64,000 bases of DNA, taken from the NCBI RefSeq assembly GCF_000372725.1, contig NW_005200011.1:868023-932022 (forward strand), written 5' to 3'. Positions 1 to 10,100 of the stretch are shown here, one piece after another. Position numbers and translations under genes: made by a program. Under the pieces are notes generated by a model, which saw nothing but the letters and a program-made list of their open reading frames with translations, did not search any database and was not told the DNA's origin. Source of the DNA: Emiliania huxleyi CCMP1516 (lineage: Eukaryota; Haptophyta; Isochrysidales; Noelaerhabdaceae). Each line of letters starts with the position of its first letter. Within the stretch, counting starts at the first letter, position 1.

Positions 1-279
1 GCTAGCCTCCTCGGCTCAGACTGCGACAGCGTCCAGCAGGAGGCCACGTGGATGGCCGTGAACTTCTCTCTCTGCATCGACGGCCAGGCGCCACCCCCCC
101 GGGGCAGCCCCGCGTTTGGCGCCGAGATGGTCCTTCCGCTGCTCCACCTGCTGCGCTCGGCCCGGCGCGAGGTTCTCGAGCAGGCCGCTTGGGCCCTCTT
201 CAACCTGGCGCGCTCGAGGCCCAACAAGATGGCAATGCTCAGCCATGGCGCGCTGAGCCTGCTGGCCGGTCTGCCGTCG
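1..279 (+). CDS. ARM-repeat (importin-alpha/armadillo-like) protein, 3' part of a split gene
   Basis: Frame 1 is open from the first base. It reads as armadillo-repeat helices: QQEATWMAVNFS, then EVLEQAAWALFNLA, the pattern of ARM helix 3 in importin alpha and beta-catenin-like proteins, where a conserved W packs the superhelix that binds peptides such as nuclear localisation signals. About 90 residues are visible, roughly one and a half to two repeats. The 5' end lies outside the window. After LLAGLPSQ the reading loses ARM character at a possible GT donor (CAA|GTCGAC), so I end the exon there; the open frame continues to 543 but looks non-coding. Family level is fairly clear; a specific importin call is not justified. 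Confidence 0.6.
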
Positions 280-896
280 CAAGTCGACATGCGGGCTGGG
301 GGTAGCTCAAGTGGGGTGCGGGCGGCTTCGGGGACCTTGCTCACGTCGCTCGCCGAGGCACTGACCCCCACGTCGAGGAGAGCGATCGTCGGCCCCGGCA
401 GCGAGCGGTCGCAGCCCCCGAGCGGGCTGCACCGGGGGGAGGCGCCTCAAAAGGTGGCGATGCTCTCGGCACCGGCCGGGCCGGGCCTGCTTGAGCCCCA
501 ATTCGCGAGGTTTGCCGTCAGCGGCGCAGAGGAAGCCTCGTAGTCGAGGGAGATGATGACGATGGCGCCGCGTTGCGGCCTGCCGTCGCGCGAGTACTGA
601 GCGCACCGCCTGCGCCCGCCGTGCGGGTGCTGCTGGACAGCACCGCTAGGCTGGAGCGCGGGGTGCTGCTCCCGCGCGGTAATGAGGTAGGGCCGGTGCG
701 CCATGAATGCTCCCAGTCCGGTCGTGTTTGCTAAGGCGGTACCCGACACTGTACCCGCCTCGTACCTCGGTTCGCTGGGCCATGTGTTGTAGCCTGTTGC
801 CGGGGCAGTTGTGCCCGCCGCGCGTGCTTTCCAGCGGCGCGCTCCGCGCGTGCTCTGCGGCAGTACTACTGCATCTTCCGGCAGGTATCAGCAATG
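280..896. other. No gene recognised
   Basis: This stretch follows the ARM exon and ends at the target-site copy of the TIR element. Several short overlapping frames are open but none resembles a protein. It may be intron or 3' flank of the ARM gene. Confidence 0.4.
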
Positions 897-905
897 TGAG
901 TTCAC

Positions 906-1909
906 ATAGCGGGTGGGGAGGCCCTAAAACGGCGGGAGGGGTAGGGCTATATCGATAGAGCTAGAGGGCTCAACCACCCCTCCACCCCTCCACCCTCCAC
1001 CCCTCCACCCTCCCGGAGCGAGAGAGGTCCGTCTTCGAGCCCGCTCCCACTTCCACCCCTCCGACCGGAGGGCTCGCCAGCCCACAGGGCTGGAGGGGTC
1101 CCCGTCGGATCGGCGTCGGGAGGGCTCCACAGGGCTAACCCCCTCCCCGGACGCCGGGTGGGCTCGGAGGGACGGTCGGACAGGGGAGGATCTTCATGGC
1201 GGGAGGGCTCGAGAGGGGTCGGAAGGGCCCTCCGGGAGGGGTCGCAAAAAGATAAAGAAAACGAAGTCGCGGCTTATGTGACTGCCCCCCAAGAGGGCTC
1301 GGAGGGCTCGGAGGGCTCGGGAGGGCTGGAGGGCTAGAGGGCTCCATTAGGGCTCGGAGGGGTCGATCCTCTGAGCTACGCCTAGCCCGGGCGTGATATG
1401 TGTAGCNNNNNNNNNNNNNNNNNNNNNNNNNNNNNNNNNNNNNNNNNNNNNNNNNNNNNNNNNNNNNNNNNNNNNNNNNNNNNNNNNNNNNNNNNNNNNN
1501 NNNNNNCCTCCAGCCCTCCGAGCCCTCCGAGCCCTCCGAGCCCTCCGAGCCCTCCGAGCCCCCCGAGCCCGGCTCGGCGGCTCGCCCCTCCGAGCCCTCC
1601 GGGCACTCCATCCCTTGTGAGCCCTCCAGAGCCCTCCCGAGCCCACCAGCGCCACCCTCGTGCCTCTCTGCCCTCCGAGCCCTCCGACCCTCCGAGCTCT
1701 CCACCTCTCCCAAGCCCTCATGAGCCCTCCTACGCCTCGCTTTTGGCCAGCCCTCCCAGCCCCCACCCCTCCTGGGCCCTGCCGCCTGACACCTCTATCC
1801 GTGGAGGGCTTTAGGTCACGGTCCGCACTCCCGCCCTCCCGACCCCTCCACACCCCTACAGCGGCACCCCTACCCCTCCCGCCGTTTTAGGGCCTGCCCA
1901 CCCGCACTC
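906..1909. mobile_element. TIR element with long minisatellite arms (MULE/hAT-like non-autonomous unit)
   Basis: The two ends are inverted copies: the left end has GCGGGTGGGGAGGCCC then TAAAACGGCGGGAGGGG, and the right end has the same two blocks in reverse complement with one or two changes. Directly outside both ends stands the same 9-mer TGAGTTCAC (897-905 and 1910-1918), a good target-site duplication; 9 bp suits Mutator-like, 8 bp would suit hAT. The interior is mostly a 9-bp repeat, GAGGGCTCG to the left of the assembly gap and its complement to the right, so the interior is itself an inverted repeat. No transposase is visible. The family assignment is inference; the TIR and TSD are seen directly. 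Confidence 0.65.
1407..1506. other. Assembly gap (100 N)
   Basis: Exactly 100 N inside the inverted minisatellite of the TIR element. Gap size is probably nominal. The palindrome of GAGGGCTCG arrays explains why assembly failed here. Confidence 0.95.
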
Positions 1910-2040
1910 TGAGTTCACCGCCAGTTATCTGCGCCTCCGTTCGTCGCTCTCGTGCTTGATCGTCAGGCCGTGCTCTCACGTCCGCCGGAGCTACCTCGGC
2001 TATTGGCACCATTTCACAAGTTTGACCTGAGCCCTGGTCT

Positions 2041-2272
2041 GACAGCCTGACAGCAAACCCCGGACAGCGCCTGACAGTGCCCGACAGCCTGACAGCGCTG
2101 ACAGCACTTTCTCTGACAGTCTGACAGCACGTGTCTGACAGCCTGACAGCAGAGTCTGACAGGCGAGGGGTCCCGTCGCTGTCAGGCCCTAACGTGACAG
2201 CCTGACAGTTGCCTGACAGCCCGACAGCACACAGTGGCCTGACAGCAGCGCTGACAGCCCGACAGCAGCACA
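2041..2272. repeat. CTGACAG-type minisatellite
   Basis: About 230 bp of short units around CTGACAGC / CCTGACAG with variable spacers. It carries no convincing reading frame. It lies just outside the TIR element and is compositionally unlike it. Confidence 0.85.
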
Positions 2273-2482
2273 GACCGTACACAGACCCCGTAGAGCCTCT
2301 TTCTTGTGCCCCATGAGGGTATAACAAAATTACATGCAAAGACATGTGAGTGTGGTCCATGTAGTCATGGGATGGTCATGGGTCTCTCAACCCTCCCGCC
2401 CCACCTCTGCGGACCCCTCTCTAGCACCGGCGGCTGTGCTACTAGCTACCAGCTAGCCTTCTGGTGCCCTACAGTCATATGC

Positions 2483-3150
2483 CTACGGCGTCTGGGTGGG
2501 GGTGGCCGCCGCCATCTGTGCCGCCGCCGCCGCCGCCGCCTGCGCCGCCATCTGCGCTCCCCAGGCGGCCGCCCCTGCCGGCGTGATCACGCCGTAGGAG
2601 GGGGGCAGCTGCGTAGCCGCCGGCGTCATCGGCGTCAGCGCCCCCGCCGCCGCCCGGCCAGCGGCCACGGCGGCGTCGACCGCCGCGTTGGTCGCAATCT
2701 TCTGCGCCTTGTGCTGCCCCCGCACCTTGGTCTGCGTGGTGCGCTGTGAGCGGGCGCTGCCGAGCCACTTGTGCGCGATCGACACGACCTGCGACCGCCG
2801 CGAGAGGAGGGTGAGTGCCCCGCGTGCGGGTATTGATGGACACACGGCGAGGAGAACGCACGTTTGCAGCTCGGCCAGCGTCGGCTTCTCCGCTTCCACC
2901 GGCAGGTCGGCGAGCCACGCGCGGAGGTGCGACTCGCCGGCAGTGTGGCGCAGCATGTTGGAGCAGTTCGAGCCGATCGCGCCAGTCTCCCCGTAGAGCG
3001 CGCCCTTCTTCTTCGTTCTTGCCACACAAGGAGCATTGGTAGTAGCCGAAGTGGCGGTCGAGCTTCTTCACCCCCTGCGAGAGGGAAGCCAGTGGGTGTG
3101 GGCGGGAGGGTGGTGAAGAGGAGTGTGGCGCCCACGCACCTTCTCCTGGC
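2483..3150 (-). CDS. BED-like zinc-finger protein fragment (possible transposase N-terminus)
   Basis: On the minus strand the sequence reads YYQCSLC, then after a change of frame GALYGETGAIGSNCSNMLRH and TAGESH. The spacing C-x2-C ... H-x5-H preceded by aromatics is the BED finger pattern, a DNA-binding module typical of hAT transposases and domesticated derivatives. The C-C pair and the H-H pair are in different frames around 3015-3035, which means a very short intron, a frameshift or decay. Downstream a likely intron (about 2812-2870, ending CGGTCGCAG) leads into VVSIAHKWLGSARSQRT and a long Ala-rich tail encoded by GCC/GCG runs. No catalytic domain is seen. Moderate-low confidence. Confidence 0.35.
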
Positions 3151-3480
3151 AGGCTGGTCATGACGCAGTTATAGGGTGTTGTGTGCCGTCATAGTGACTC
3201 TCTGTGTGTCAGTGATAGTCAGGGCCGTCCATCAGAGCTCCAGTAAGCTCGGAGACACCCCATTAGCGCGGCTCGACCTCTTTGAGTCACTGCCTTCCCG
3301 GCGGGTTGGCCGTGTAGAGCCTCTACAACCAACTCTACAGCAAAATCGCGCTCTACAGTGCTCTACAAGGGAGGCGCTTCGTCCCGCGCCGGATGTAGAG
3401 CTCTACAGCTCTACAGCGCTCCACAGCTCTACAGCTCTACAGCGCTCTACACTCTATCTACATCCTCTACACGCTCCCTC
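3149..3480 (+). repeat. Solo copy of the TGTAGAG foldback repeat family
   Basis: The segment starts GGCAGGCTGGTCATGACG and ends CTACACGCTCCCTCAG. It is a close copy, in opposite orientation, of 57579-57905, about 54 kb away; the second half is a string of CTCTACAG octamers. Shared coding-like reading (for example SSKLGDTPLARLDLFESLPSRR) is just a by-product of the repeat. Both copies stop at the same CCTCCCTCAG boundary, so this is a dispersed family and not a local duplication. Confidence 0.8.
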
Positions 3481-4149
3481 AGTTGGCAAGTTGAACTTCG
3501 CTTGGGGCAGCATTCTGTGGCTCGCCGCAGTGACGGTTTGGGTGGGTTCGATTTCTGGGCAACTTGTTGGCGGCAGCAGCGGAAGGATCAATTGCTGTAC
3601 CGTATACAACGAGGGACCGATTCTGTGGAGGGCCGCGGGTATCGATTAGGCCGCGTGAGGGCCGGATCTATTGCTGTTAACCGCATCTTAAATCTTAAAA
3701 TAGAGACCCGACCCGAGGCATGCCTCTCGAGGCGCGTGTCACAAGTGGGTGCCGCTGGGCCGCTCCCACAGCACCTAGCACCTAAGGCTTGCGATAACCG
3801 CCGAATCCCAGAAGTATAGAGGTTGAGGGCCCACGCGCCACGGGACTGCCCAGAGGTAAACGTGTGAGGGCCGCAAGGGCAGCACCAGGGAAATGCGGTT
3901 TTGGTCCGCCCGTCTGGTCTTGTGACTTGTCGGGCGGAGCGGGCAACGCCGTCGGGCGCGGCCTCCCGTAGCGGGCGGCGTGGATATCCTCTGAAGCACG
4001 AAGCGGCTCCAGAGGCCTTTTCCGTCTGTCGATGGCCCTTCCAGCGTGAGGAAGGAGGGGGGAAGGGGCGGTGGGACAAAAAAAGCCCATTCCAGCGTGA
4101 GGAAGGGGGGGGGGGGGGGGGGGAAAAGGGCCGTGGGACAAAACAGCTC
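3481..4149. other. Intergenic stretch with a G-run tandem duplication
   Basis: No gene recognised. Around 3590-3680 a short phrase GGATC(A/T)ATTGCTGT occurs twice. At 4037-4144 a roughly 55-bp unit (TTCCAGCGTGAGGAAGG, a G run, then GTGGGACAAAA) is repeated twice, the second with a run of about 19 G. The second copy supplies the AAAA at 4140-4143 that reads as a T4 terminator for the tRNA on the other strand. Confidence 0.5.
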
Positions 4150-4222
4150 TTTCCCCACTGGGACTCGAACCCAGGTCGTTCGGGTGAAGGCCGAATATCC
4201 TGACCAACTAGACTATAGGGAA
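4150..4222 (-). tRNA. tRNA-Glu (anticodon TTC)
   Basis: The 73 nt fold into a complete cloverleaf by eye: acceptor TTCCCTA with TGGGGAA (7 pairs, one G-U) plus discriminator A; D stem GTCT/GGAT; anticodon stem TTCGG/CCGAA with loop CCTTCAC; T stem CTGGG/CCCAG with loop TTCGAGT. Internal promoter boxes are present (A box TAGTCTAGTTGG, B box GGTTCGAGTCC). Four T on the coding strand lie 7 nt downstream, a pol III terminator. Position 33, before the anticodon, is C and not the near-universal U, so either this is an unusual functional tRNA or the head of a tRNA-derived SINE. Confidence 0.65.
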
Positions 4223-4300
4223 TCGAACCGGCAACCACGCAGCTGGCGGGAAGCGCGTGAGCACATCTCACCGTGGTGCACTTGCCAAACTGAGACGGGC
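4217..4300 (-). other. tRNA-like fragment overlapping the tRNA-Glu 5' end
   Basis: Immediately upstream of, and sharing TTCCC with, the tRNA-Glu is a second B-box-like sequence GGTTCGATTCCC preceded by a D-arm-like TCTCAGTTTGGCAAGTG and a stem GTGA..TCAC. It has no matching acceptor strand, so it is not a second complete tRNA. A tandem tRNA-like head is typical of SINEs and of degenerate tRNA clusters. Confidence 0.35.
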
Positions 4301-4314
4301 TAACTCAGCAGTAC

Positions 4315-4599
4315 AAGTATGTGAAAAGGGGGTATGAAGAAATAAAGATGGTGAATAATTGAGGAGAAATAGGAGGTGTTTGGTTTTGTAAGGTTTGAGG
4401 GTGGGTGGGTGGTGTGTTTGTGGAGGGGTAAGGTTTGAGGGTGGGTAAGGAGAAAAAATTATATGTATTTTAAAAAAAAATATATGTATTTTTTTGGGAA
4501 AAATTGTTTTAAAAATGAGATAATAAAAAAGAAAAAAGGGAGAAGAGGAATGGGGGTAAGAGAAAAGGGTTTGGTTTAAGGAAAAAGGGTGATGAAAAG
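4315..4599 (+). other. 285-bp block without a single cytosine on the + strand
   Basis: From 4315 to 4599 the + strand contains only A, G and T, in a window that is otherwise about two-thirds G+C. It contains two copies of TAAGGTTTGAGGGTGGGT (about 4388 and 4429), a G-rich GGGTGGGTGGGTGG tract and long A and T runs. It ends where the next gene's acidic coding begins. It may be promoter or intron of that gene; no function can be read from it. Confidence 0.9.
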
Positions 4600-6364
4600 C
4601 TCGATGCCGAAAAGGATGAGGAGTGGAACGGAGACGACGACGAGGATGAGGAGGAGGGCAGTCGCGTTTACTTGGACGCGTCGAAGTGTGGCCGCGTGCG
4701 CTTGCACGCGGTGCAAGGACCTGCGCAGTCGTCCTCCGGCCTGGGGGTGGACGACGAACGGCGCAAGAGCCTGGCCGACAAGGGCTGGGCACGCCGCACG
4801 GCGGTGGTGAACAGCGTGGGTGCCAGCGGTGCGGCGAGCTTCGAGTTGGTGCCGGGGCGCGAGCAGTTCGGCCCGGGCGACGATGCGGCAGCCGAGTGGG
4901 AGCGGCAGATGCTGCAGTTCACGGAGGACAACTTCGAGGACACGGGCATCGAGGTGCGGTCGATGGACAAGCGCGATCGCGAGATCGGGCTGTTCGGCGA
5001 CTTTCTGGAGCGCGTGAAGCACGGCAAGTTCGTCGAGTGGCGGGCCGACCCGGAGCACGCGGGGTTGTACAAGCTCGAGATGGTGACGCGGGTGCGCGCC
5101 GCGCGCCTCTGCTTCTAGGGCGCGCGCCTCGTCTTGAGCGCGTCGCTGTTGCGCTCGATAGGTGGTGGAGGGCGAGAGCGGCGAGTCGTACGAGGTGCCG
5201 CTGGTGCCCACCTGGGGGATGGTGCTCGAGTACCTGATCAAGTCGTGCACGGGCCACCCGACGACGCCCAAGGGCGGCTCGAAGGAGTACCGCAACGGGC
5301 CGTGGTACAAGCCCATCTACGGCCGGGCGCAGGGCGACCGCATGGGTGAGCGGAGGGCGTACGGACACGGCTCCTATGCGGGCAAGAAGATGCGCTTCAC
5401 CACGATCGAGCAGAAGTGGTCCCACTTCAAGAAGTGGTTCGACAACGCACTCAAGAACACGCAGATCGCCAACCCCGCACGCAACGCGCACATCGAGAAG
5501 GCGCGCGGGCTCGGGCGGCGGTTAGGGTAGGCACGAGGATAGTTGGGAGCGCGGGAAGGGCAGGGCGCGACGCTGACAATCGCGGTGCTGCGGCAGCAGG
5601 TGATGTGAAGACGATGGCGCGCAAGTGCACTCGCGCGCGCTACTACTCGCCTGAGATGATGCGCGAGGAGTACGTCCGCTCCGCGTTCGCGTGTGTGGAC
5701 TGGGACGAGACCGAGGAGGTCTCGACGCTCTTCTACATCGCCAAGGACATGGTGCAGGGGCGGCGCGCGGCCGACGAGCTGATGCTCGACTGGGACGACA
5801 TCAAGAAGGTCGACGCGACGGGGTCGACGACCGGCGGCATGGTGCGTGCAGCATCCATCGAACCACGCCACCTGTAGCGCGCCGGTAGTGCGAAGAGATC
5901 GGGGCGGTGCAGGGTTGACGTGACGCGTGCCGTGGCAGGCGGTGATGTACACCTGGACGAAGAACAACCCGGAGCAGCGCGACACGCCGAAGGGGCTCGC
6001 GTGCGTGGATGGCTGCGAGGGCGACGTGAACAAGGGCGCCGACGGCAAGTGGGTGGCGCCGAAGACGCTCTGCCCGGTCCACATCGGGTGGCACTCGAAG
6101 ACGCTGCAGGCGCGTGACGCGTGCGTGCCCGTGGCGGAGCTCAAGGCGCCGGTGTTCTCCAAGGTGGCGCGCTTCGACAAGGTTCCCCCCGGCGCGACGC
6201 TCGTGGTGGACGAGACGGAGCGCGACGAGGTGGCGCAGAAGGTGGGCAAGCTGGTGCTCGTGATCACGCGCGAGCAGGAGCAGCAGGGGCTCATGTACGA
6301 CGGCTCGATTCCGTTCATGCTGAACGGGCGCAAGTTCCGCCCGCCGGTGCGGGGTTTAATATAA
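4591..6364 (+). CDS. Tyrosine-recombinase-like (Crypton/integrase-like) protein, spliced, 3' part missing
   Basis: Four open segments in different frames join across introns: about 4591-5091 (acidic start DEKLDAEKDEEW), 5162-~5500, ~5611-5841 and 5939-6364. Introns 5092-5161 and 5842-5938 have clean GT..AG ends in phase 0; the middle one is uncertain (perhaps GC-AG). Segment three has GRRAADELMLDWDDIKKV, the box-I pattern of tyrosine recombinases with the catalytic Arg, followed in segment four by MYTWTKNNPEQRD (beta hairpin with Lys) and LCPVHIGWHSK. The later HxxR and Tyr boxes are not found before the stop at 6362, so the enzyme would be inactive or the gene continues elsewhere. No start codon is secure; the first segment may be an internal exon after the C-free block. 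Confidence 0.45.
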
Positions 6365-7149
6365 ATAAAAGTTTTCAAAAGGGGCGCAAGTTACGCGGCG
6401 AGGGAAAAGGGAGCAAAGAGTGGCAGCAAAAGGGACAAAAGGGTGGATGGGTGGGGGGACGATCGCTGGTGAGCGCCAGCGCGCCCCAAGAACGGTGGGG
6501 TGCCCTCGACCGCGCGTCCAAGTCACTTGGAAAGGGGAGAAATCGGAGCGATTCAGTCAGTACCAAAACAAGTGGGCCGCTGCGTCGAATCTAGGGAAAA
6601 GGAAAGGAAAAGAGACGGGGTGCGAGAGGAAAAGCTTGTTCAGCCTAAGCTCCGCGCCTGCAGATTTTGAAATAAATTCGACAAAATTGGTACCTGACCC
6701 AACGGGGGGACCTAAGAAGCCGCCTCTCGCCAGCGGGCCGCCGGACAACTGGCATCGGGCTGCGGGCAAGAGAGCCCTGAACCTGGGGGGTGCGCAGGCG
6801 CAGGGTGTTCATAACACGCTACACGGGAGGGGGAAGGGAGCAAAGGGGGAGCAAAAGAAATTTTCCGATGAAATCACGATGTCAACCCTCCCCAAATGGG
6901 TGATCTGATGCTTGTAGGGCTTGAGAGTGGCCTGCCATGTCACAAGAAGGACTGTGGTTGCAGGAGAGTACCACCACCCATCACTTTAGTTGGTATAGTA
7001 CCCCACCTTCACGCATCCCAAGAGAGGCTCTCTCGCGTCCCATGAACCATGATTTGATTTCTTTTTTAGTTTCCCATAAGTAGGGTAGGTAGGTAGGTAG
7101 GTAGGTAGGGGCAGGGCAGGGGCCGGCCAGGTTTTTGCAGAATTTCAGC
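6365..7149. other. Intergenic, with a dispersed repeat and a TAGG microsatellite
   Basis: No gene recognised. It opens with an AATAAA-like ATAAATAAAA next to the preceding stop, which may be a poly(A) signal. It contains the dispersed repeat at 6710-6800 and (GTAG)n at about 7083-7110, just before the LINE. Confidence 0.5.
6710..6800 (+). repeat. Dispersed ~90-bp repeat, copy 1
   Basis: The segment with CTAAGAAGC, TGGCATCGGG, AGAGAGCCC and CTGGGGGGTGCG matches 51114-51198 at about 70-75 percent by eye, in the same orientation and with the same order of blocks. It may be an end fragment of a mobile element or a SINE; no full-length copy is in the window. Confidence 0.55.
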
Positions 7150-10100
7150 ATGAGATACCCGCCCAAGCAAAAAGTACATACACCTTGCGCCTGCGGGCGG
7201 ACCCTCACAGATCACAGATCACATACACCTGATCTCCCCTCGCCGCCGCCCTCGCCGCCGACACCGCCCTCGCCACCGCCCTCGCCGACACCACCCTCGC
7301 CACCACCCTCGCCACCACCCTCGCCACCACCCTCGCCACCGCCCTCGCCGCCGCCCTCGCCGCCGCCCTCGCCGCCGCCGCCCTCGCTGCCAACGCCATC
7401 ACCACCCTCGCCACCGCCGCCCTCGCTGCCGCCGCCCTCGCCGCCGCCACCCTCGCCGCCGCCGCCCTCACCGCCGCCGCCCTCGCTGCCGCCGCCCTCG
7501 TCGCCGCCGCCCTCGCCGCCGCCGCCCTCGTCGCCGCCGCCCTCGCCGCCACCGCCCTCGCCGCCCTCGCCGCCACCACCACCACCCTCGCCGCCACCAC
7601 CCTCGCCGCCACCACCCTCGCCGCCACCACCCTCGCCGCCACCACCCTCGCCGCCACCACCCTCGCCGCCACCACCCTCGCCGACACCACCCTCGCCGCC
7701 ACCGCCCTCGCCGCCGCCGCCCTCGCCGCCGCCGCCCTCGCCGCCGCCGCCCTCGCCGCCGCCGCCCTCGCCGCCGCCGCCCTCGCCGCCGCCGCCCTCG
7801 CCGACGCCGCCCTCGCCGCCGCCGCCCTCGCCGCCGCCGCCCTCGTCGCCGCCGCCCTCGCCGCCACCGCCCTCGCCGCCACCGCCCTCGCCGCCCTCGC
7901 CGCCACCACCACCGCCCTCGCCGCCCTCGCCGCCACCGCCCTCGCCGCCACCGCCCTCGCCGCCACCGCCCTCGCCGCCGCCGCCCTCGCCGCCACCGCC
8001 CACGCCGCCACCGCCCCCGCCGCCGCCGCCCCCGCCGCTAACGCCCTCGCCGCCGCCGCCCTCGCCGCCGCCACCATCACCGCCCTCGCCACCGCCGCCC
8101 TCGCCGCCACCGCCCTCGCCGCCGTCGCCCTCGCCGCCGCCCCCGCCGCCGACACCGCCCTCGCCACCGCCCTCGCTGACACCACCCTCGCCACCACCCT
8201 TGCCACCACCCTCGCCACCATCCTCGCCACCACCCTCGCCACCGCCCTCGCCGCCGCCGCCCTCGCCGCCGCCGCCCTCGCTGCCAACGCCATCACCACC
8301 CTCGCCACCGCCGCCCTCGCCGCCGCCGCCCTCGCCGCCGCCGCCATCACCACCCTCGCCGCCGCCGCCCTCGCCGTCGCCACCCCCGCCGCCGCCGCCC
8401 TCGCCGCCGCCATCCTCGCCGCCAACGCCCTCACCACCGCAGCCCTCACCACCGCCGCCGCCCCCCCCCCCGCCCTCGCCAAAGCCGCCGCCGCCCTCGC
8501 CACCCTCGCCATCGCCAACGCCACCACCCTCACCGCCGCCACCTCCGCCGCCACCGCCCTTGCCACCAACACCCCCGCCGACGCCACCCTCGCCGCCAAC
8601 ACCCCCGCCACCACCCTCCCCACCCAGGGTAACCAAAGGGAGGCGAGAGGTAGTCATAGTCGCCGTCAACGTCGGGAGCATCGCCTACCAGACACCGGCC
8701 GCAGGGGCCGCGGCACATGGCACAGCAGGGACGTTCAGCAGGGCCCCGATGGGCACAAACATGAACACCCTACTGCGCCAAATGGGCGCCAGCAACCCCG
8801 ACGGCACGAGAAGAGTCGCCCTCTGGGCGCTGTCGTCGACGGGCCTGCCCAAGAGGGACATCCCGAGAGCTCTGGCCGACTTCGCATCCGTCGGGTACCT
8901 ATGTGAGGAGACGCACGGGGTAAGGGGCGACAGAAGGTCGGAGATAGCGGGCGTTATGGTATGCATCGACCCGAGGCAACTTCGATTCCTCAACGTCGGG
9001 CAGCGTAAGCAACGACACCGGGTGGTGAGGACAGGACGTATCCTCCGGGTGCGGCTGGGAATAATGGGCGCGACAGCAGACGACGACTTCGACGTCATGG
9101 CATGCTACATGCCGACACGGGGCGCGCAACGGAGGGGCGGACAGGAGAGCAGCGAGGCCAGCAGACAGTACACGCTGGCCGTATGGCGCTCGCTCGCGAC
9201 CACCACCCTGCCACTGGCGGGACAAGGCCGGGCCCTAGTCATGGGCGACCTGAACGCCGAGCTGGGCCACAGCCTCCGTCACCGAGGCCGGAGGGCGTCG
9301 CCCAGCGATACTGCCCTGGCCCACCTGGTAGACATGGGGAGGGTGTCAAGGGTCCACCACGAGTCGGACTGGACGTACTGGCGCGCCGGAGCGGGAGACC
9401 CCTCCACCTCCGTCATCGACCATATCCTCGCCTCGGACATCATGCGACCGAACATCGCCGATCCGAGGACAGTCGATGGGATCGAGAGCGGACGCAACCG
9501 CCACCGAGCACTCGAGGCGAAAGTAATCTGGGGGAGCACCGGGAACGAGGACGACGAGGGAGAGCGCCTTGTCGATAGGGTCAAGGTATGCCACCTAGAG
9601 GGGCCACGGGAGCACGAGGCGTATGAAGAATGCAAGCTTCGGTACAAAAATAAAGCCCCGGGGGCGGTAGAGGAAGCGGTCGCTCGAGCCGGCGGCTGGG
9701 ACGCAGAGCCCCGCACGCTGCTAATGGCCATCCAAGACGGCACGGCCCAAGCAATGCGAGACACCTTGGCACGGGAGAACGAGGGAAAGGCCGCCAAGCC
9801 ACGTAGGAAGGGGGGCACCTCCGCCAAGAGGGCGCAAGCCGTCTTCTGGGAGGCGGCGCTGAGGGAGCGCCGAGGCGAGATCGGCGGGACGCCCGACCGG
9901 GCGCCGAAGACGCTGGACAGATGGCGAGACCTGTTCATCGACGAACCCCGAGCACGCAAGGCATACTCGACGTTCCATCGCGAAAGCGAGATGTGGCAGC
10001 GAATCAAAGAGATCTACTCCAGCGAGCTAAAGAGACGCACGCTCGGGGGGTACGGCGGCGAATGCGCCACCCAAGAGGACGCCGCCTTCACGCCAAACGA

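Noticed and set aside
1393-1713. Open frames passing through the N gap
   Set aside because: They run through 100 N and 9-bp repeats; no evidence of coding.
2041-2272. CRISPR-like array of CTGACAG units
   Set aside because: Units are 7-8 bp with irregular short spacers in a eukaryotic context; a minisatellite.
3570-3595. GCGGAAGGATCA, like the 3' end of 18S rRNA
   Set aside because: Only 12 bases match and the flanks are not rRNA; a chance match or a trace too short to call.
7205-8681. Very long minus-strand frames rich in Gly or Ala/Val opposite the proline tract
   Set aside because: They are the complements of a CCCTCGCCGCCG repeat, which leaves several frames open; the coding direction is set by the endonuclease in frame with the proline side.
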